A DNA stretch of 64,000 nucleotides from Lycocorax pyrrhopterus obiensis (GCA_014706295.1 JACSVZ010000001.1:1203422-1267421), one strand, 5' to 3'. Positions 1-10,908 are shown, counted from the first letter of the stretch. Numbers and translations are program-made. Notes: generated by a model not told the origin, from the sequence alone.

Positions 1-110
1 TCCCTTGGGACACGGAAGAGACCTGGCTGCACCCTCCTGTGAGGGAGTGGTCGAGAGCAACGAGGTCCTGCTGAGAAAAGCTCTGCTGCCTCAGCCCAGG
101 CTGCAGGGAT
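1..110 (-). mobile_element. CR1 fragment, group B (cut by window edge)
   Basis: The stretch GGCTGCACCCTCCTGTGAGG followed by a diverged copy of the 'gagccacaaggtcc' block matches, in reverse, the middle of the group B copies at 9612 and 15491. It is more diverged than those. The 3' part lies outside the window. Confidence 0.6.
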
Positions 111-543
111 GGAGAAATCCGGGGCAGGAGGAGGCTGCAGTGCCCGGCTTTGTTGCTATGGTTTTATGTGTTGCTGTTGCAGAAGCTTCAGGGGATAAAT
201 GAGGGTGTTGGCTGCACAGAGCGTTGAAATGAAAAAGCAAACACGGATATTTCTGGCTGGGAAGAGCAGATGTGACACCTGAAATGCTCGGGTGTGTGTG
301 TCCCTCAGAGGGGAAGAGAAACCTGAGGTGCCCACACTGATCCCTTTGAAATATTGGGGGTTTTCCCCTTCTTTCAGCTGTAATGAAAAGATTGCTGCTG
401 CAGCTGAACTGCAACAGCCTGGGGGTACCTGAGGGCAGGGTCTGCTCCAAATGTCATGAAAGGCAAAGTTAATGACTGACAGCAGCAATGATTTGGGGTT
501 TTGGGGGATTTGTAGTTTGTTTAACTGGTTGGTTGTTTTTTTT
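111..543. other. Unique DNA, nothing recognised
   Basis: No repeat, convincing splice pair or conserved-looking frame is visible. Short open frames here overlap on both strands and carry no recognisable motif. Confidence 0.5.
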
Positions 544-875
544 AATGGTTTGGGTTGGGAGGGACCTTAAAGCCCATCCAGTGCCACCCCTGCCATGGCA
601 GGGACACCTCCCACTGTCCCAGGCTGCTCCAAGCCCCAGTGTCCAACCTGGCCTTGGACACTGCCAGGGATCCAGGGGCAGCCACAGCTGCTCTGGGCAC
701 CCTGTGCCAGGGCCTGCCCACCCTCCCAGGGAACAATTCCTGCCCAATATCCCATCTCACCCTACTCTGTCAGTTTGAATCCATTGCCCTTTGTCCTGTC
801 ACTCCATTCCTTGCCCAAAGTCCCTCTACGTGCTTCTTGTAGCCCCTTTAGGCACTGGAAGGGTCTCTGAGGTAT
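544..875 (-). mobile_element. CR1, group A, 5'-truncated
   Basis: Reading the minus strand, the copy runs from the GGTACTGGAAGG-like block through the ORF2 C-terminal relic (pattern F-x-x-R-V-x-x-x-W-x-x-x-P) to the TTAAGGTCCCTCCCAACCC end. The expected ATTCTATG tail is lost; the 3' end abuts a T-rich run. Confidence 0.9.
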
Positions 876-1239
876 ATGGGAAATACAAATGTCACCTGGG
901 ACAGTCACACAGCAAGGCACTGTCTGTCTCCAGCTCCCCTCTGCTTCCATGGAGTGGAAAACCAGAATCCAGAGCTCCTGTGCCATCAGTGGATGGAACC
1001 AGCAGCAGTGGTGGTGTGGAGGCCCCACTGTCCCTCATGTCCCAGCCTGCGAGCTGGGCCCTCTGCTCCGATCTTTACACACCTGACAGCCACACTCTGA
1101 GTCCTGGAAATAAAATTGGGTCCTGATCCCTCACATTCAAATGGGGCTTTTTGTTGTCCTGGCATTTGCTCTGACAAACACAACCTGTGGAGCTGAAACC
1201 TCACCGAAGAATCACGTTGGGCCCTCACAGGATAGACCT
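876..1239. other. Unique DNA, nothing recognised
   Basis: GC-balanced sequence between two CR1 copies. No repeat unit, splice pair or regulatory palindrome stands out. Confidence 0.45.
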
Positions 1240-1683
1240 TGAGGAGCTGGAGCGTGTCCAGGGCAGGGAACGGAGCTGGGAAGGGTCAGGAGCACCAGGA
1301 GCGGCTGAGGGAGCTGGGAAAGGGGCTCAGCCTGGAGCAAAGGAGGCTCAGGGGGGACCTTGTGGCTCTGCACAACTCCCTGACAGGAGGGGGCAGCCGG
1401 GGGGGTCGGGCTCTGCTCCCAGGGAACAGGGACAGGAGGAGAGGGAACGGCCTCAGGCTGGGCCAGGGGAGGCTCAGGGTGGACACCAGGAGCAATTTCC
1501 CCATGGAAAGGGAGGTCAGGCCTTGGAAAGAGCTGCCCAGGGAGGGATCCCTGGAGGGATTTCAGAGCCATGTAGATGTGGCACTTTGGAATCTGGCTTT
1601 GTGGCGGATTTAGCAGTGCTCTGTTACAGGTTGGACTCCATCACCTTACAGGTCTTTTCCAATCTAAACCATTCTGTGATTCC
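1240..1683 (+). mobile_element. CR1, mosaic: group B 5' half with a different 3' half
   Basis: The first ~310 bases match group B, including the SLEQRRLRGDL-type ORF2 relic in a broken frame. After about position 1555 it changes to another CR1 3' end: TAGATGTGGCACTT, then GGCGGATTTAGCAGTGCT, then GGTCTTTTCCAATCTAAACC and ATTCTGTGATTCC. Other group B copies here end in a different sequence at this point. Confidence 0.9.
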
Positions 1684-2817
1684 AGCTTCTCTCCACTTCC
1701 ACACAAGACTCCAGAGACAGGCGAGCGAGGCTGCGGGTGGTACCAGAGAGCCAAAGGTTCATGGTTTGGCCTCAAGCAGCCCTCAGGTTTTGTTTGGGAT
1801 TGCAACGGGAAGCAGTTCCGAGAACCTGCAGCCCAGGGGTGCAATGGTCACAGGAGTCACGTCCCACCTGCCACTTGTCACAACCAACCCCTCCAGAGCC
1901 TGGGGTTTCCAGGGAATGGAAACTGGGAGAGGCAGCCCTGCTGAATCCCCATTTTCCTGCCCAGTCCTGTCCTCCCAAAGCAGAGGGAGGCAGAGCAGCA
2001 GTTGCAGCACCAGGCCCTGGGTTTGGCAGCAGAGCTGGGCCCTGCCAGAGGTCACTGATTGCCACAGCTCCCGTGGCAGCTCACAGCTCTGACAGGGCTG
2101 AATTCCCACAGCAGCACTCCTGGTTTCCAGTCTCACTCCTTCTCCTTTCATCTCCTCACCACAGTGAGGCCTGGAAGCTGGATCCAAATCCTCAATCTCC
2201 TGATTCACATTATCCCCTTCTCCCTCCGCACTCTGCTAAGCTGTGGGACCTTCGTGCCACAGGACACTGGAGGTGCAAACATTCCAAAAGAGGTTGATTC
2301 AGAGAGGGAAAATGCACCCAGAGGGTTTGAGTAAAAGGACAGCATGTCCAGTCCCGGCAGAGGATTAGTCTGGGGAGGCGTGACCACATGCCTGCCCCAC
2401 TTGTGTGTCCTTCCTTAATCCCTCAGGTTTGTCCATCTACTCGATGGATTTCTTCACCTAAAACCTCCCCACCCTGTCTGGGAAAGGGGAGGGAGAGGCA
2501 GGAAAGAGGAGGGTGGGAAAAGGAAAAAAATGCATGTGGGGATCAAGCTGTCCATGGGCAGCAGAGGAGACCAAGGAAGGATGCAAAGGTCACCTGGATG
2601 CTCCTGTCAGACCTTCCCCTCTGGGGACAAAGGTGCTGGGACTCCATGGAGCTTCAGATGGGACAAAGGGAATAAAAGGGGAGGGCAGGGGAGCAGCCAG
2701 AGCCTTTCTAGAAGGTTCTTCAGGGCTCACAAGAGAAATCACAACCTGCCCCCCTCAGGGTGCTTTGTGTGCCAGGGTGTCCCTCTTGGACTCTTGGCTG
2801 AGCCAGGAGGGACATCC
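1684..2817. other. Unique DNA, purine-rich towards the right
   Basis: No transposon was recognised. From about 2476 to 2720 the plus strand is rich in GGGA/GGAA runs. Open frames exist on both strands but show no family motif. The right edge is the start of the 19-bp minisatellite. Confidence 0.45.
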
Positions 2818-3443
2818 TCATGTTGGTGTATTCCATGGATTGGTGTATTCCGTGGGTGTTGGTGTATTCCATGGACATTGGTGTATTCCATGGATGTTGG
2901 TGTATTCCGTGGGTGTTGGTGTATTCCATGGATGTTGGTGTATTCCATGGATGTTGGTGTATTCCGTGGGTGTTGGTGTATTCCATGGACATTGGTGTAT
3001 TCCATGGATGTTGGTGTATTCCATGGACATTGGTGTATTCCATGGATATTGGTGTATTCCATGGGTGTTGGTGTATTCCATGGGTGTTGGTGTATTCTGT
3101 GGATGGTGGTGTATTCCATGGACATTGGTGTATTCCATGGGTGTTGGTGTATTCCATGGATGTTGGTGTATTCCATGGACATTGGTGTATTCCATGGGTG
3201 TTGGTGTATTCCATGATGTTGGTGTATTCCGTGGATGTTGGTGTATTCCATGGACATTGGTGTATTCCGTGGGTGTTGGTGTATTCCATGGATGTTGGTG
3301 TATTCCATGGATTGGTGTATTCCGTGGACGTTGGTGTATTCCATGGGTGTTGGCGTATTCCACGGACATTAGTGTATTCCATGGGTATTGGTGTATTCCG
3401 TGGGTGTTGGTGTATTCCATGATGTTAGTGTATTCCATGGATG
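2818..3443. repeat. 19-bp minisatellite, about 33 units
   Basis: The unit is TTGGTGTATTCCATGGATG. The last bases vary among three main forms: CCATGGATG, CCGTGGGTG and CCATGGACA. The spacing of GTGTATTCC is 19 bases in most of the array, with a few shortened units (for example near 2834, 3213 and 3308). Since 19 is not a multiple of three and the unit carries no stop in any frame, long open frames run through all three frames of both strands. That explains the Val/Tyr/Ser-rich and Pro/Trp/Asn/Thr-rich translations. No start context or flanking exon supports a protein. Confidence 0.97.
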
Positions 3444-4110
3444 TTCCAGAGTGGGTTTGATGGCAGCTGGGAGGTGGATCAGGATGGAGGTGCAGGGATA
3501 CTTGGGCCAGCTTTGGTTCCAGTCCCTCTGGCATGGATCAAAACCAAACTGGTTCTGCTCTCCTGGCTCAAGTGAAGTCCATGGAATTCCATGGGGAATT
3601 GGGATGGAACAGCACCTGGAGAGCCTGAACTGGAGCTAAGTTCCCATCAATACCCACTTCCATGGAGTGTGGAGTTGGTGACTCACATGTCCATGGAATT
3701 ACAGAATTATTCCTGAGAAGTGGATGGAGGAGTGAAGGATCTGTTTCCATAATTCCTCAGGAAAACAAGTGGCCTGATCCCCTCGGGCAGGAGAATTCCA
3801 CCACTTCCCCGACTCCTTAGCAAGGATGTGCCTCCAGCCACATTTGAAAACAAGGCTGTTTAGGAGACAGAGGGCTGAAGTCAGGATTAAATTCCAGCCC
3901 TCCTGGGCTCTGAAAAAATACAGGACACTCCTGAGCCTTGTTCTGTTGGAAGCTTTTCCTGGTGTTCTCATCTTGTTCCCACTGCCGTGGGATGGAAACG
4001 TCCCCGAGACCAGGCTGCAAACCAGGCCGGACACAGGAAGTCACAAGTTTCTGTCTCTTAATCCCTCCTATTTGTAATTATTATTTAATTCTTATTACTA
4101 AAGAGTCAGG
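3444..4110. other. Unique DNA, nothing recognised
   Basis: Ordinary mixed sequence with several CCATGGAATT-type words near the minisatellite edge (3580-3700), possibly the flank from which the array grew. No gene signals. Confidence 0.4.
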
Positions 4111-4341
4111 GAGGAGAAGTGGGTTGGAATTCCACCTCAACCTGAGGAAAAGTGTCTTTCCACGGAGCCCTGGAACAGCTGCCCAGGGAGGTGATGGATT
4201 CTCCCTCCCTGGAGACATCCCAAGCCCACCTGGATGTGTTCCTGTGTCACTGCTCCAGGTGACCCTGCCTGGGCAGGAGGGTTGGATTGGGTGATCTCCA
4301 GAGGTCCCTTCCGACCATAATAATTCTGGGATTCTGGGATG
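4111..4341 (+). mobile_element. CR1, group D, 5'-truncated
   Basis: ORF2 C-terminal relic in the form GCCCAGGGAGGTGATGGATTC...CCTGGAGACATCC, then GGTGATCTCCAGAGGTCCCTTCC and the tail AATTCTGGGATTCTGGGAT. The tail is two degraded 8-bp CR1 end units. Confidence 0.9.
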
Positions 4342-5559
4342 GTGTTACTGGTGAGGTCCAGGCTGTGTTTGTGCCACAGGAAGAACAGCAGCAACAAATC
4401 CTGCCAGAATTCTGGGATGAGCACCTGGCCACTGGGTACAACCTGTGGCGAGCTCAGACTTCAGCAGAAATATCAAGTCAGGCCTAGAACTGCTGCATAT
4501 TTTGGGTTTGCTGCACCCATAGTTGACTATTGAAGAAGTGCTGGGGTTTTTTTTACTTGATACAGCCCAGAGAGGCTCATTCCATCCCTGGGACTGTGAT
4601 GGAGTCCTGGGATTGAGGACCCGGTGGGTGCTGCTCAGTCAGAGGGGCAGCAAAGGCCAGGTCAGGACATTTGAATGACCCAGGAAACCGGAGCAGCCAC
4701 CCCACACGACCTCCTGCAGTGGCATCTTCTGAGCCCGACTGTCGGAGAAAGTTCCATTTCCACTGCTGTTTATTTTGGCAGGAAAAACCTCTGTTTGACA
4801 CACAACCATCCCTGGAGGTCACGGAGGCCAAAGCTCATCCCGAGGCTGCACAAAACCCGGAGACTCGGGGTTATGTGGGGCTTCCCACACGGTTAAAAGC
4901 AAGGCCGAGTGATCATTTCCAACCCAAGGAAGGCAAACAAGGGTGTCAGCACAGGAGTTAAGAAATCCCTGCCCATGAAACCTGGGATGTGTTGCAGGAG
5001 CACGGGAACATTCCTCGTTTCTTGTTTCCTCCCCCTGCCTTGACCTCGGGCCCATTTGCGATCCCGTTGCGCAAACGGCTCTTGCAACCCAGCTCCTGCT
5101 TCCAGCAGAAAATCCTCGCCTCTGGAGGGGCAGGCAGCGGCCAGCCCTGCCCTGAGCTCCGGGGTGAGGGTCTGGTGGCACCCAGGAGACCTGGCATCCC
5201 CGGGAATGCTCTGGATCCTGCACTGAGCCTGCTCTGAGCCGGGCTGGCTTCCCAATATCCCCTATCCAGCACCAGCTCCCTCAGGACGGTGCTGGAAGCC
5301 AGGGAGAGTCCTCATGCTGGTCTGCTGGGTCACACATGGTCATCCCCCTCTGGGATGGCTCCCAGGATGAGGAGGTGTGGGATTTGGGAGACAATCTGTA
5401 CTCCAGAACGCTGGGTGTTCCCATGGTGAAGGAGGGCACGGAGCAGTAGCACTGGGGGGATGGTTTGAAGCCGAAGGAGGGCAGGGTGTGGCAGGACATG
5501 TCTGTGCCCCCTCTCTGCCACAGACGGCTGGTGCACACGCAAGAGAGAACTCAGGCGGG
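4342..5559. other. Unique DNA with one bZIP-type palindrome
   Basis: No repeat recognised. A small CpG-containing stretch lies at 5040-5110 around TTGCGCAA (listed separately). The open frames from 4819 to 5272 on the minus strand have no motif that I recognise. Confidence 0.4.
5067..5074. promoter_or_regulatory. Possible C/EBP-type site TTGCGCAA
   Basis: An exact TTGCGCAA palindrome lies inside CCGTTGCGCAAACGG. TTGCGCAA is the optimal core for C/EBP and related PAR-bZIP factors. An 8-bp match alone is weak evidence; I infer possible function only from the near-palindromic flanks. Confidence 0.25.
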
Positions 5560-6140
5560 TCACAGGCCCAGCATGGGCTATCTCTGCACCAAAAGGGCTC
5601 AGGCCCCCAGCTAAGAATCACCATCTTAGTCTGGAAGGCAAATGTGGGAAGAGATGAAAGAAGTATTCTTGACCAAAGGACACTGTTCTTATGTCCATAA
5701 AAGCCCACGCAATTATCACAGAGGCAGAAGTCTCTCACACACTCCTCTGGAACGTGTGAGAGGATTTCTCCCGAAAGCTGGATGCAGTTTTGAGGCTACT
5801 TTTCCGGGAATTGAGGGAAAGGACTTCGATGTGTACCCCATTCAAGAATTGGATGGTAAGAAACATGGAATCCTAAGTTGTACTATTTCTTAGCTAGCTG
5901 TAATTTTAATGGCACCTTTAACTCCGTGTGTATATACTAGCATTGTCTTTTGTCTTATCCCTGTGTAGTAATAGTCTGGTTTAAGTCCTATTTCTGTTAG
6001 TTTTGTGTCTATTAATAAATAATTCATTTTATAATAGACCAAATCAGCCATTATTAAGGAACTTGCGGATGAGAGTGGATTTTGGGGTGCTGGTCACCTC
6101 AAACAGCGACTGCCTGCTGCCAGAGGCCTGGGCAACAGAC
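5560..6140 (+). mobile_element. Possible LTR retroelement remnant with polyA-type region
   Basis: This stretch differs from its surroundings. A short open frame (5642-5893) is followed by T/A-rich DNA with TATATACTAG (about 5932) and then ATTAATAAATAATTCATTTTATAAT (about 6010-6034), which would fit promoter and polyadenylation signals of an LTR. I could not place TG...CA ends or a target-site duplication, and the short frame is not a protein I recognise. It could instead be an unrelated 3' UTR. Confidence 0.3.
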
Positions 6141-6178
6141 AGGAGCTGATTTAAACCCACATCATCCTTTCATAACAC

Positions 6179-6410
6179 AGGGCTGGATGGGATATTGGGC
6201 AGGAATTGCTCCCTGGGAGGGTGGGCAGGCCCTGGCACAGGGTGCCCAGAGCAGCTGTGGCTGCCCCTGGATCCCTGGCAGTGCCCAAGGCCAGGTTGGA
6301 CACTGGGGCTTGGAGCAGCCTGGGACAGTGGGAAGGTGTCCCTGCCCATGGCAGGGGTGGGATGGGATGGGCTTTAAGGTCCTCTGAACCCAAGCCATTC
6401 CATGACTCTG
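6179..6410 (+). mobile_element. CR1, group A, 5'-truncated
   Basis: Begins at GGCTGGATGGGATATTGGGC and ends at GGGCTTTAAGGTCCTCTGAACCC with CCATTCCATGACTCTG. About 230 bases remain, covering the ORF2 C-terminal relic and 3' end. Confidence 0.95.
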
Positions 6411-8759
6411 CAAAGCGCAGCAAATCCACGGAGATGGCAGCAGCCTCCTCCAGCTTCCTGAAATCCGCTGGAACCTTCCCGTTGCCGTTCATCTCCGCTT
6501 GGGGAGGCAGGGATGGTGCAATTCCGTTCATCCTGCTGGGAAGTGCCTCTCACCTCCGGGCCTGACTTTGAGCTGAAGCTGGAGCTCTGCTCTGCACGGA
6601 GATGATTTCCTGAGCCGGAGCCTCCCCTGGGAGCTGGAATGCATCCAGGAGAAGGTTATTCCGGGTAAGCTGCCTGAGGGATTTCAACAGATAATTCTGT
6701 GCGTCTCTAGAACACCCTGGCTGGAGAATGGTAATCTTTTAATTGGATTCCCTCCGGATAATTACCCCGCTGGAGCTGCTCATGTCCAGCTCTCTAGAAA
6801 CACATCCTGGCGTCTCCATGGAAGGCTCCAGAAACAGCTCCAGGAAAAAGCCAGGAAGTGTTGATTCTCCTTGGAATTTTTACAATACTGTGAGTGTGGT
6901 GGCCAGAAAAGCATGGCTTATACATTTATCCCACCAAAGTCATGGAAGTGCCTTTTGATCCTGCTTTTTTTTGGTTCCAGTGGCACATTTAAGAACCATG
7001 AGTTGAGTATTTCTGGCTCTGCCTTTCGCTGAGGATGGAAGAAAGACAAGGAATTATCATTTTCATCAAAATTCACGTTCATTTTAAAAATAAATCAGAT
7101 TTTTCACTGAGTGTCTGCAGGCCTTGGGGTGTGTGTAAGTCTGGGATTGTGTGCAGTGTCCGACCCAGGGGGGTGATCTTGGAGCTTGATTTTCAGGAAT
7201 TTGCTGCTGTTTGTGGCAGAAAAAACCAGCACAAGGTTCCTGATGCAAATTGGTTATAACAGACACCAGATTCCAGCTGAAAGTCAGGATATGGTCCCAC
7301 AAACATCCAAGAGTCTGGAGTCAAGTGGGTGTTTATTTGTTTGTCTGCTCCAGTGACCTTCAGCTTGCTGTCCCTGTGGAGCTGGGAATCAGTGGATTCC
7401 ACGGGATAGACTCCTGGTTTTGCACGTGTGTGTCTCCACTGAGGTTATCCTGAAAGACATTCCAAGGGAAAAGCCAGCACTCATCTCTTCAGGGATGGAA
7501 TTCAGGAGAGCTCTGCTTGATGAGGATACAGAGCTTCCTGACCACAATTCCCTCAAATACAGATCCAGACCTGGATTCAAACGCTGCATCCCCCTCATTC
7601 ATCTGTGGAAGGAGCTGAACTTCAGCTCTGGATATTCCTCATGTTGGTCCATTCCCATTTGAGCTGGGATTTCAGTGCTGTGCCACGAGCGCTGATCCCA
7701 AATGGAAAGGTTCCTCCTGGCAAATGGAGCCTCCTCCAGAACAACCCCAAACATCCCAATTCCAAATCCTGGAATGATTTGGATGGGTTGGCTGAAGAAA
7801 AAGAGCCCTGAACTGGAGGGATCCCCACCTCTGGGGGTTGGTTGTGCCAACCCACACCCAGAATGATCAAATTCTGCATCATTGAAATACAAACACAATT
7901 CCCACAGCTCAGGGCTCACCTGGAGTAGTTTAATCCCAGAAGGGAGGTCTCAAACCTCTCATCAAACCCAGAGTTTCTCTTAAAACTGCTCCCTAAAACT
8001 TCACATTTTGTGCTTTATTCAGGTTTCAATTGTGATAAACATTGCCCATATTGCTGAGAATACCAGAATTAAAAACACAAGTGGCCAGGAGTGGGTTGGG
8101 GATGTGTCGCTCGTGTCCCCACTTATCAGGAGCCCAAACCTGTGGGGAGGAGATTTGTTCCCATTCCTTACTCCAAAGGCTCCGGCTCAGCCTGTGCCTG
8201 GCCCAGCACGGAGCCGTTTGTTTGACCTCCAGCTCTGCCTAAACATCCTGATAAACGAGAGGGAGCCTGAGTAGATATGAAAACATCTGGGGCACTTTTG
8301 CCAGGGAAGCAGGAGAGGGTTTAATCTCATCCAGAGACACATTTTTTCCATAAATCAGGACAGCGGGGACATCCCTTGGTTTTTCTCTTGGAGCACCCCA
8401 GAGGATGCAGGACCCAGCTCCAGCTGGAATCACTGCTCTAAATCCCATTTCCTATTTGAAGGCACAATTAAAGAAGCAAAATGTTTCTCTTTCCCTTTGG
8501 ATATCACTCCAGTAAAAAAAATCCATGTCAACAATACATGGTGACCCAAAATGGGATCCTACTGGGTTTTTCCACACCTATATGAAAAAACTACCAACCA
8601 ATAAAACTATAAAATGAAAAAAACCTATAAAATAAACTATAAACCAAACAGGCCATGAAGAAATGATGCTCTGACCCCATAAATTACAGGCATTTTGATT
8701 ATGGAATGATGGATACATTCCTGTCTGGACCTCTCTAAGCTGTAAACAGGTGCTTTAAC
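6411..8759. other. Unique DNA with a possible conserved element and A-rich tract
   Basis: The longest transposon-poor stretch of the first 10 kb. It holds a homeodomain-site-rich segment (6655-6790, listed separately) and an A-rich segment at 8580-8650. Several open frames of 60-110 codons occur, overlapping on both strands, with no recognised family. Confidence 0.45.
6725..6790. promoter_or_regulatory. Possible enhancer core: GGTAAT...ATTACC inverted sites
   Basis: GGTAAT (6730-6735) and ATTACC (6761-6766) form a perfect 6-bp inverted repeat around TTAATTGGATTC and GGATAATTA. TAATTG/TAATTA are homeodomain cores and GGATAA/GGATT are like OTX/PITX half sites. The cluster sits in repeat-free DNA. 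Regulatory function is inference. Confidence 0.3.
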
Positions 8760-9043
8760 CTGTCCTTTGACATGGGACAATGATTTTAAACTGACAGAGA
8801 ATGGAATTAGATGGGATATTGGGCAGGAATTGTTCCCTGGGAGGGTGGGCAGGCCCTGGCACAGGGTGCCCAGAGCAGCTGTGGCTGCCCCTGGATCCCT
8901 GGCAGTGCCCAAGGCCAGGTTGGACATCGGGGCTTGGAGCAGCCTGGGACAGTGGAAGGTGTCTCTGCCCATGGCAGGGGTGGCACTGGATGATTTTTAA
9001 GGTCTTTCCAACCCAAACCATTCCGTGATTCTATGATTCAATG
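8760..9043 (+). mobile_element. CR1, group A, with canonical tail
   Basis: Starts near ACATGGGACAATGATTTTAAACTGA, an older-style CR1 block, and continues through the group A ORF2 relic to GATTCTATGATTCAATG. This preserves one exact and one mutated 8-bp CR1 tail unit. About 280 bases long. Confidence 0.95.
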
Positions 9044-9611
9044 ACCCCCAACACCAGCCTTACAGTGACTGCTCTGTGCTCTTTTGACAACCTCGGTGCT
9101 TTTTAAACCCTACAGGTTTTTAGGAGATACTTGCTGAAAATCCAGCTCTGCCAAACAATCCAGAAGCTTCCACACGTGTTGAGTGCAGTGTGAGATTTTC
9201 TGTGACAGGCTGGAACTTTGAAAGGAGCCTGATCCCAGCAGGAGGAACAGCACGAGCTGTATCCTGCAGCATCCATGGATGGTGGGAGGCTAAGGAAGGG
9301 TCAGGACATTTCTCAAGGGCATGGGGACAGAGCCCGGCTGCTGGCACAGCTCTGGCAGCCCAGGAGGGCTGTGGTTGTGTTTTCCTGGTGGCAGGACCAC
9401 CATGGATTCCATCAGTTCGAAGGAAAACATGGATTTGCTGTCTCTTTCAGGAAAACAAAGGAAAGTGTAAACCTTCCATGTGTGTTATCAGTATTGAAAT
9501 CAGTGGGACTGAGGAACCAAAGCAGCTCTGAGAATTTGCGTGATTTGTACCATGAAACTGAAACTCCCACAACGGGCAATGGAGCTGGGGAAGGGGCTGG
9601 ACAGGGAGTCA
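9044..9611. other. Unique DNA, nothing recognised
   Basis: Open frames of 113 and 119 codons overlap here on the plus strand in different frames. Neither has a recognisable domain nor a convincing splice context. Confidence 0.4.
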
Positions 9612-9968
9612 TAGGAGAATCCCAGGATCCCTGAGGCTGGAAAAGCCCTCCCAGCCCAGCGAGGCCCAGCTGTGCCCGATGCCCACCTTGTCCCCAGCCC
9701 AGAGCACTGAGTGCCACGTCCAGGCCTTCCTGGGACACCTCCAGGGATGGGCACTCCAAACCTCCCTGGACAGCTCTTTCCAAGGCCTGACCACCCTTTC
9801 CATGAGGAAATTGCTCCTGGTGTCCACCCTGAGGCTCCCCTGGCCCAGCCTGAGGCCGTTCCCTCTCCTCCTGTCCCTGTTCCCTGGGAGCAGAGCCCGA
9901 CCCCCCCCGGCTGCCCCCTCCTGTCAGGGAGTTGTGCAGAGCCACAAGGTCCCCCCTGAGCCTCCTTT
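9612..9968 (-). mobile_element. CR1, group B, 5'-truncated
   Basis: Minus-strand copy running from CAAAAGGAGGCTCAGGGGGG to the GGATCCTGGGATTCT end. Compared with the copy at 15491 it lacks the upstream 'ERLRELG' block, so truncation lies inside the ORF2 relic. Confidence 0.95.
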
Positions 9969-10240
9969 TGAAGGAGTCAAAGAATCTCCCCTGGAAGGGC
10001 AGCTGGAGCTGGACAAACCTGCCGGGAATACTGCAGAGGATGGAGGGAGCCCCTTGCATGGGAATGACTCCCCCAGTTCAGCCAGTGCTCACAGAGGGAT
10101 CCTTACCCATACCTGGGGTTCCTCCAGAGGCAATCTCGGAGCTCGACTGGCTCCTGATTTACACCAGCTGGGATGCACTTGGCCCTTGCTCTGAATCCAG
10201 CTGAGTTACCAGGAGTCCAAGTGCAGAACTGGAATCAGCA

Positions 10241-10660
10241 TTTTCCTCGTTTCCAGCTGGCCGGCGCTGGAACTTGGCCACCCAAAACCTGGCCCTTGCT
10301 GCCCCTCCGAGCCGGCACCTTGGGCTCCTCACCTGCCCCTGCTCCCTGCCTCCCCCCAGCCAAGGAAAAGCAGGATCGGGCTGCTCCAGCGCGGCTGGCG
10401 TTTCCGGGAGCCACCACAGCGTGTCCCCACAGAGCTGCGCTTCCATCCCTCCATCCCTGCTGCTTCCCGCAGGAGCGCGGCCAGCTGCGAGCTCCTCGGC
10501 ACGGCCATAAATGCCCCCCTCCAGCGCTGCTCCAGCCGCGGCTTCCGTGGGCAGAGCTGGCAGGAGAACCATCCTGACCTTCAGCTGTGCCCGATCCACC
10601 CGGGTCGGGCCTGGTGAGGCGAGGACGGAGTCGTAAAAAAGCCCCCAACAAAGCGAGCAG
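10241..10660. promoter_or_regulatory. CpG-island-like segment
   Basis: Counting by eye gives 29 CpG in 420 bases, at a GC content of roughly 60-65 percent. That is an observed/expected ratio near 0.7, well above neighbouring unique DNA. In birds such patches often mark promoters. A minus-strand frame (10693 to 10235) opens with a hydrophobic, signal-peptide-like run, but no splice sites or homology support it. No TATA box is correctly placed. A GC-rich exon or an orphan CpG island are alternatives. Confidence 0.4.
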
Positions 10661-10744
10661 CAGAGAAAACCCAACAAAACAGGGAAAGGTCACAGCTCAA
10701 GGTCTGCTGCTCATTACTGAGGAATAACACCGGGAGCCGGCCTC

Positions 10745-10752
10745 ATTTGCAT
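10745..10752. promoter_or_regulatory. Octamer motif ATTTGCAT beside the CpG patch
   Basis: An exact octamer (ATGCAAAT on the minus strand), the binding site of POU/Oct factors, sits within CATTTGCATAATGAG about 85 bases from the CpG-rich segment. Its proximity is suggestive only. Confidence 0.3.
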
Positions 10753-10808
10753 AATGAGTTTCGTGCTGGGCCCTGACACGTCCCAAAGCCAGGGGCTGAC
10801 ACGGAGCA

Positions 10809-10908
10809 GGGTTAGGTTTGGAATTAGGGAGGAATTGTTCCCTGTGAGGGTGGGGAGGTGCTGGCACAGGGTGCCCAGAGAAGCTGTGGCTGCCCCTGGA
10901 TCCCTGGA
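10809..10908 (+). mobile_element. CR1, group A, truncated at both ends
   Basis: Only about 100 bases remain, from GAATTAGGGAGGAATTGTTCC to CCCTGGATCCCTGGAGG. The 3' UTR and tail are missing, so the copy was broken after insertion. Confidence 0.85.

Larger units (their letters stand above)
9969..10808. other. Unique DNA containing a CpG-rich patch
   Basis: No transposon. The central 420 bases are GC-rich with many CpG (listed separately). Long open frames run on both strands, as expected when stop codons are scarce in GC-rich DNA. Confidence 0.45.

Noticed and set aside
2513..3534. Open frames of 200-315 codons on both strands
   Set aside because: They are produced by the stop-free 19-bp tandem unit. 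The peptides repeat every 19 residues in all frames, and no gene structure surrounds them.
10235..10693. Minus-strand frame beginning with a hydrophobic leader-like segment
   Set aside because: The hydrophobic start is short and comes from T-rich DNA just outside the CpG patch. The rest is low-complexity Gly/Ala/Arg/Pro translation of GC-rich sequence.
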